This document shows, piece by piece, positions 6,529 through 7,977 of a DNA stretch of 7,977 nt. The notes beneath the pieces are model-generated. The model made no database searches, was not told the origin of the DNA, and was given only the letters and a program-made list of their open reading frames with translations. This stretch comes from JBBRUG01 sp038247995 (GTDB lineage: Bacteria > Chloroflexota > Chloroflexia > Chloroflexales > Chloroflexaceae). The translations under genes and the position numbers were made by a program. Each line of letters begins with the position of its first letter. The stretch's first letter is position 1. The stretch covers positions 1 to 7,977 of the forward strand of contig JBBRUG010000291.1 in assembly GCA_038247995.1 (NCBI GenBank). The letters run 5' to 3'.

Positions 6529-7977
6529 ACCTTCTCTTGCAACTCATGCTGATCGCGCTACGCCGGCTCGGGGCTCATGCGGGCCTTGCACTCTGCGCTC
6601 TGCTTGCGCTGGTGATTGCTGTGGCGTTGGCTACGAGCATCCCGCTTTATGCGGAGGCTGCCAGTTTTCGCATCCTCCAGGATGAACTGGCCCGTCAGGA
6701 GGCGCGGCAGGGCCGTTCGCCGTTTGCGCTGCTTATGCGTTATGTGGCCACCCAAAACCAGAATCGCGCCTTGCCCTGGGCAACCGTTACACCTGCCAAT
6801 ACATTGCTCGCTGAAGCCAGGCTCACCCAACTCGGCCTGCCCCTGCGCAGCATTGTGCGCCATGCCCGCAGTGAACCGTTGCGCCTGGCCCTGCCTGCTG
6901 CCGGCGGCACGCCCACCGGCAAGTTCGTCACGCTGGGCTTTCTGAGCGGCATGGAGGCTCAGATCCAGCTTCGTGAAGGACGCGCACCGACGGCGGCAAC
7001 CAGCCTCGCCGCCCCGGTTGAAACGCTGATCAGCCGGGAACTGGCCGACGCGCTTGGCCTGAATGTGGGCGATGAACTACGCGGGTTGGCGACGGTGCGC
7101 GGGCAACCGGTCGCCATTCCGCTCCAGGTGACCGGCATCTGGGCGGCCACGAATGCGCACAATCCGGCCTGGCCGTTGCAGGTTGCGGCATTCGACGATA
7201 TGTTGTTGCTGCCCGAGGCGACCTTCACTGGCCCGCTGGCTGCGGCCCTGGAGACGCCGGTAAGCCAGATGCTCTGGTACATGGATTTCGACGCGGCCGA
7301 TCTAACGCCGGCCCAGGCCCAACCGCTGCGCGCCCAGGTTGAACGGTTACGCGCCGAAACAGCAAGTTTGCTGCCCGGCTTGCGCATCGAGCAGGGGCCG
7401 GTTGAACCGCTTGCCGCGTATCAGCGCGCCGCAACAACGCTGACGCTCCAGCTTGCCGTAGTTGCAACACCCACGCTGGCGCTGATCATCGCCTTCATCA
7501 TCGTGGTGGCCGGGTTGCTCACCCAGCGCCAGGCCAGCGAGATTGCGCTGCTCACCAGCCGTGGCGTGCGTGACAGCCGGATTCTCGCTATCGCAGCCAT
7601 TGAGTGGCTGCTGCTGGGCGGGTTGGCCCTGGCGCTCGGGCCGGCCCTGGGGCTGGGCATTGCTCGCATTGTCGCTGCAACCAGTTCGTTCCTCCGGCTC
7701 GATCCAACCCTGCCGCCCATGGCGCTAAGCTTCACCGCCAATGCCCTGATCGCCGCGTTATTGGTCACCGGCCTGGCCTTGCTGGCCGTGCTGACGCCGA
7801 CGGCAGTCGCCACCCGGCGCACGCTCGCCGCCGCGCAGCGCGACCGCTCGCGCACTACTCGCGTGCCCTTCTGGCAGCGCACATATAGCGATCTGTTGCT
7901 CACGCTTGGCGCGCTGTATGGGCTCTTTTTACTCCATCAGGACAACCGCTTGCTCGGCGGGCGCGACCCGATCGCCA
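6525..7977 (+). CDS. FtsX/MacB-like ABC transporter permease (N-terminal 484 residues)
   Basis: The gene starts at an ATG overlapping the adaptor's stop (ATGA) and runs off the right edge. Membrane segment 1 (about 18-40, GLALCALLALVIAVALATSI) is followed by a large outside domain of about 265 residues, as in MacB/FtsX permeases. Then come membrane segments at about 307-330, 352-380 and 402-424. The segment after the second, QRQASEIALLTSRGVRDSRI, is the classic cytoplasmic coupling loop of FtsX permeases. A basic loop (RRTLAAAQRDRSRTTR) and the start of another hydrophobic segment (about 455-470) suggest a second FtsX unit beyond the edge, giving an 8-10 helix protein. With the adaptor it would form a MacAB- or LolCDE-type mechanotransmitting exporter; the ATPase must be encoded elsewhere, probably just downstream. 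No independent promoter is seen. Confidence 0.88.
   Translation, partial: MNLLLQLMLIALRRLGAHAGLALCALLALVIAVALATSIPLYAEAASFRILQDELARQEARQGRSPFALLMRYVATQNQNRALPWATVTPANTLLAEARLTQLGLPLRSIVRHARSEPLRLALPAAGGTPTGKFVTLGFLSGMEAQIQLREGRAPTAATSLAAPVETLISRELADALGLNVGDELRGLATVRGQPVAIPLQVTGIWAATNAHNPAWPLQVAAFDDMLLLPEATFTGPLAAALETPVSQMLWYMDFDAADLTPAQAQPLRAQVERLRAETASLLPGLRIEQGPVEPLAAYQRAATTLTLQLAVVATPTLALIIAFIIVVAGLLTQRQASEIALLTSRGVRDSRILAIAAIEWLLLGGLALALGPALGLGIARIVAATSSFLRLDPTLPPMALSFTANALIAALLVTGLALLAVLTPTAVATRRTLAAAQRDRSRTTRVPFWQRTYSDLLLTLGALYGLFLLHQDNRLLGGRDPIA

Noticed and set aside
1..7977. CRISPR array, tRNA, rRNA, insertion sequence or integration site
   Set aside because: No regularly spaced repeats, no recognisable RNA gene, no transposase and no terminal repeats were seen on either strand.

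Overview
The window is GC-rich and reads like a chromosomal segment from a filamentous or related Chloroflexota bacterium. That assignment is an inference from three things: lipoproteins with Thr/Pro-rich linkers after the lipidated cysteine, the FtsX-type permease style, and the ECF sigma/anti-sigma pairing. No rRNA or taxonomic marker is present to confirm it.

Layout. Bases 1-252 hold the first 84 codons of a minus-strand gene that runs off the left edge. Its product is an Ala-rich, helical, unrecognised protein. Bases 253-437 are an AT-richer spacer with a perfect TATAAT on the minus strand and two adjacent inverted repeats. Bases 438-644 (minus) carry a small unrecognised reading frame that may be the 3' remnant of a longer gene. 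Bases 645-760 are the leader of the main operon and include a run of eight C.

From 761 to the right edge, six plus-strand genes follow one another with overlaps or gaps of at most 30 bases. They are an ECF sigma factor (TTG start), a membrane-anchored zinc-finger anti-sigma factor with a large outside domain, a 56-residue protein resembling a truncated VOC/glyoxalase-fold module, a 903-residue lipoprotein made of two fused solute-binding domains, a lipoprotein membrane-fusion (HlyD/MacA-like) adaptor with a very long coiled coil, and the first 484 residues of an FtsX/MacB-like permease. A cognate ATPase is not in the window and would be expected beyond the right edge.

How the parts may work together (inference). 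The anti-sigma factor would sense a condition outside the membrane and release the ECF factor, which would drive its own operon. The operon supplies a MacAB-like or lipoprotein-handling ABC exporter. The double solute-binding lipoprotein is the odd member: such proteins normally feed importers, yet no importer permease is next to it. It could be an extracellular ligand sensor or capture subunit working with the exporter.
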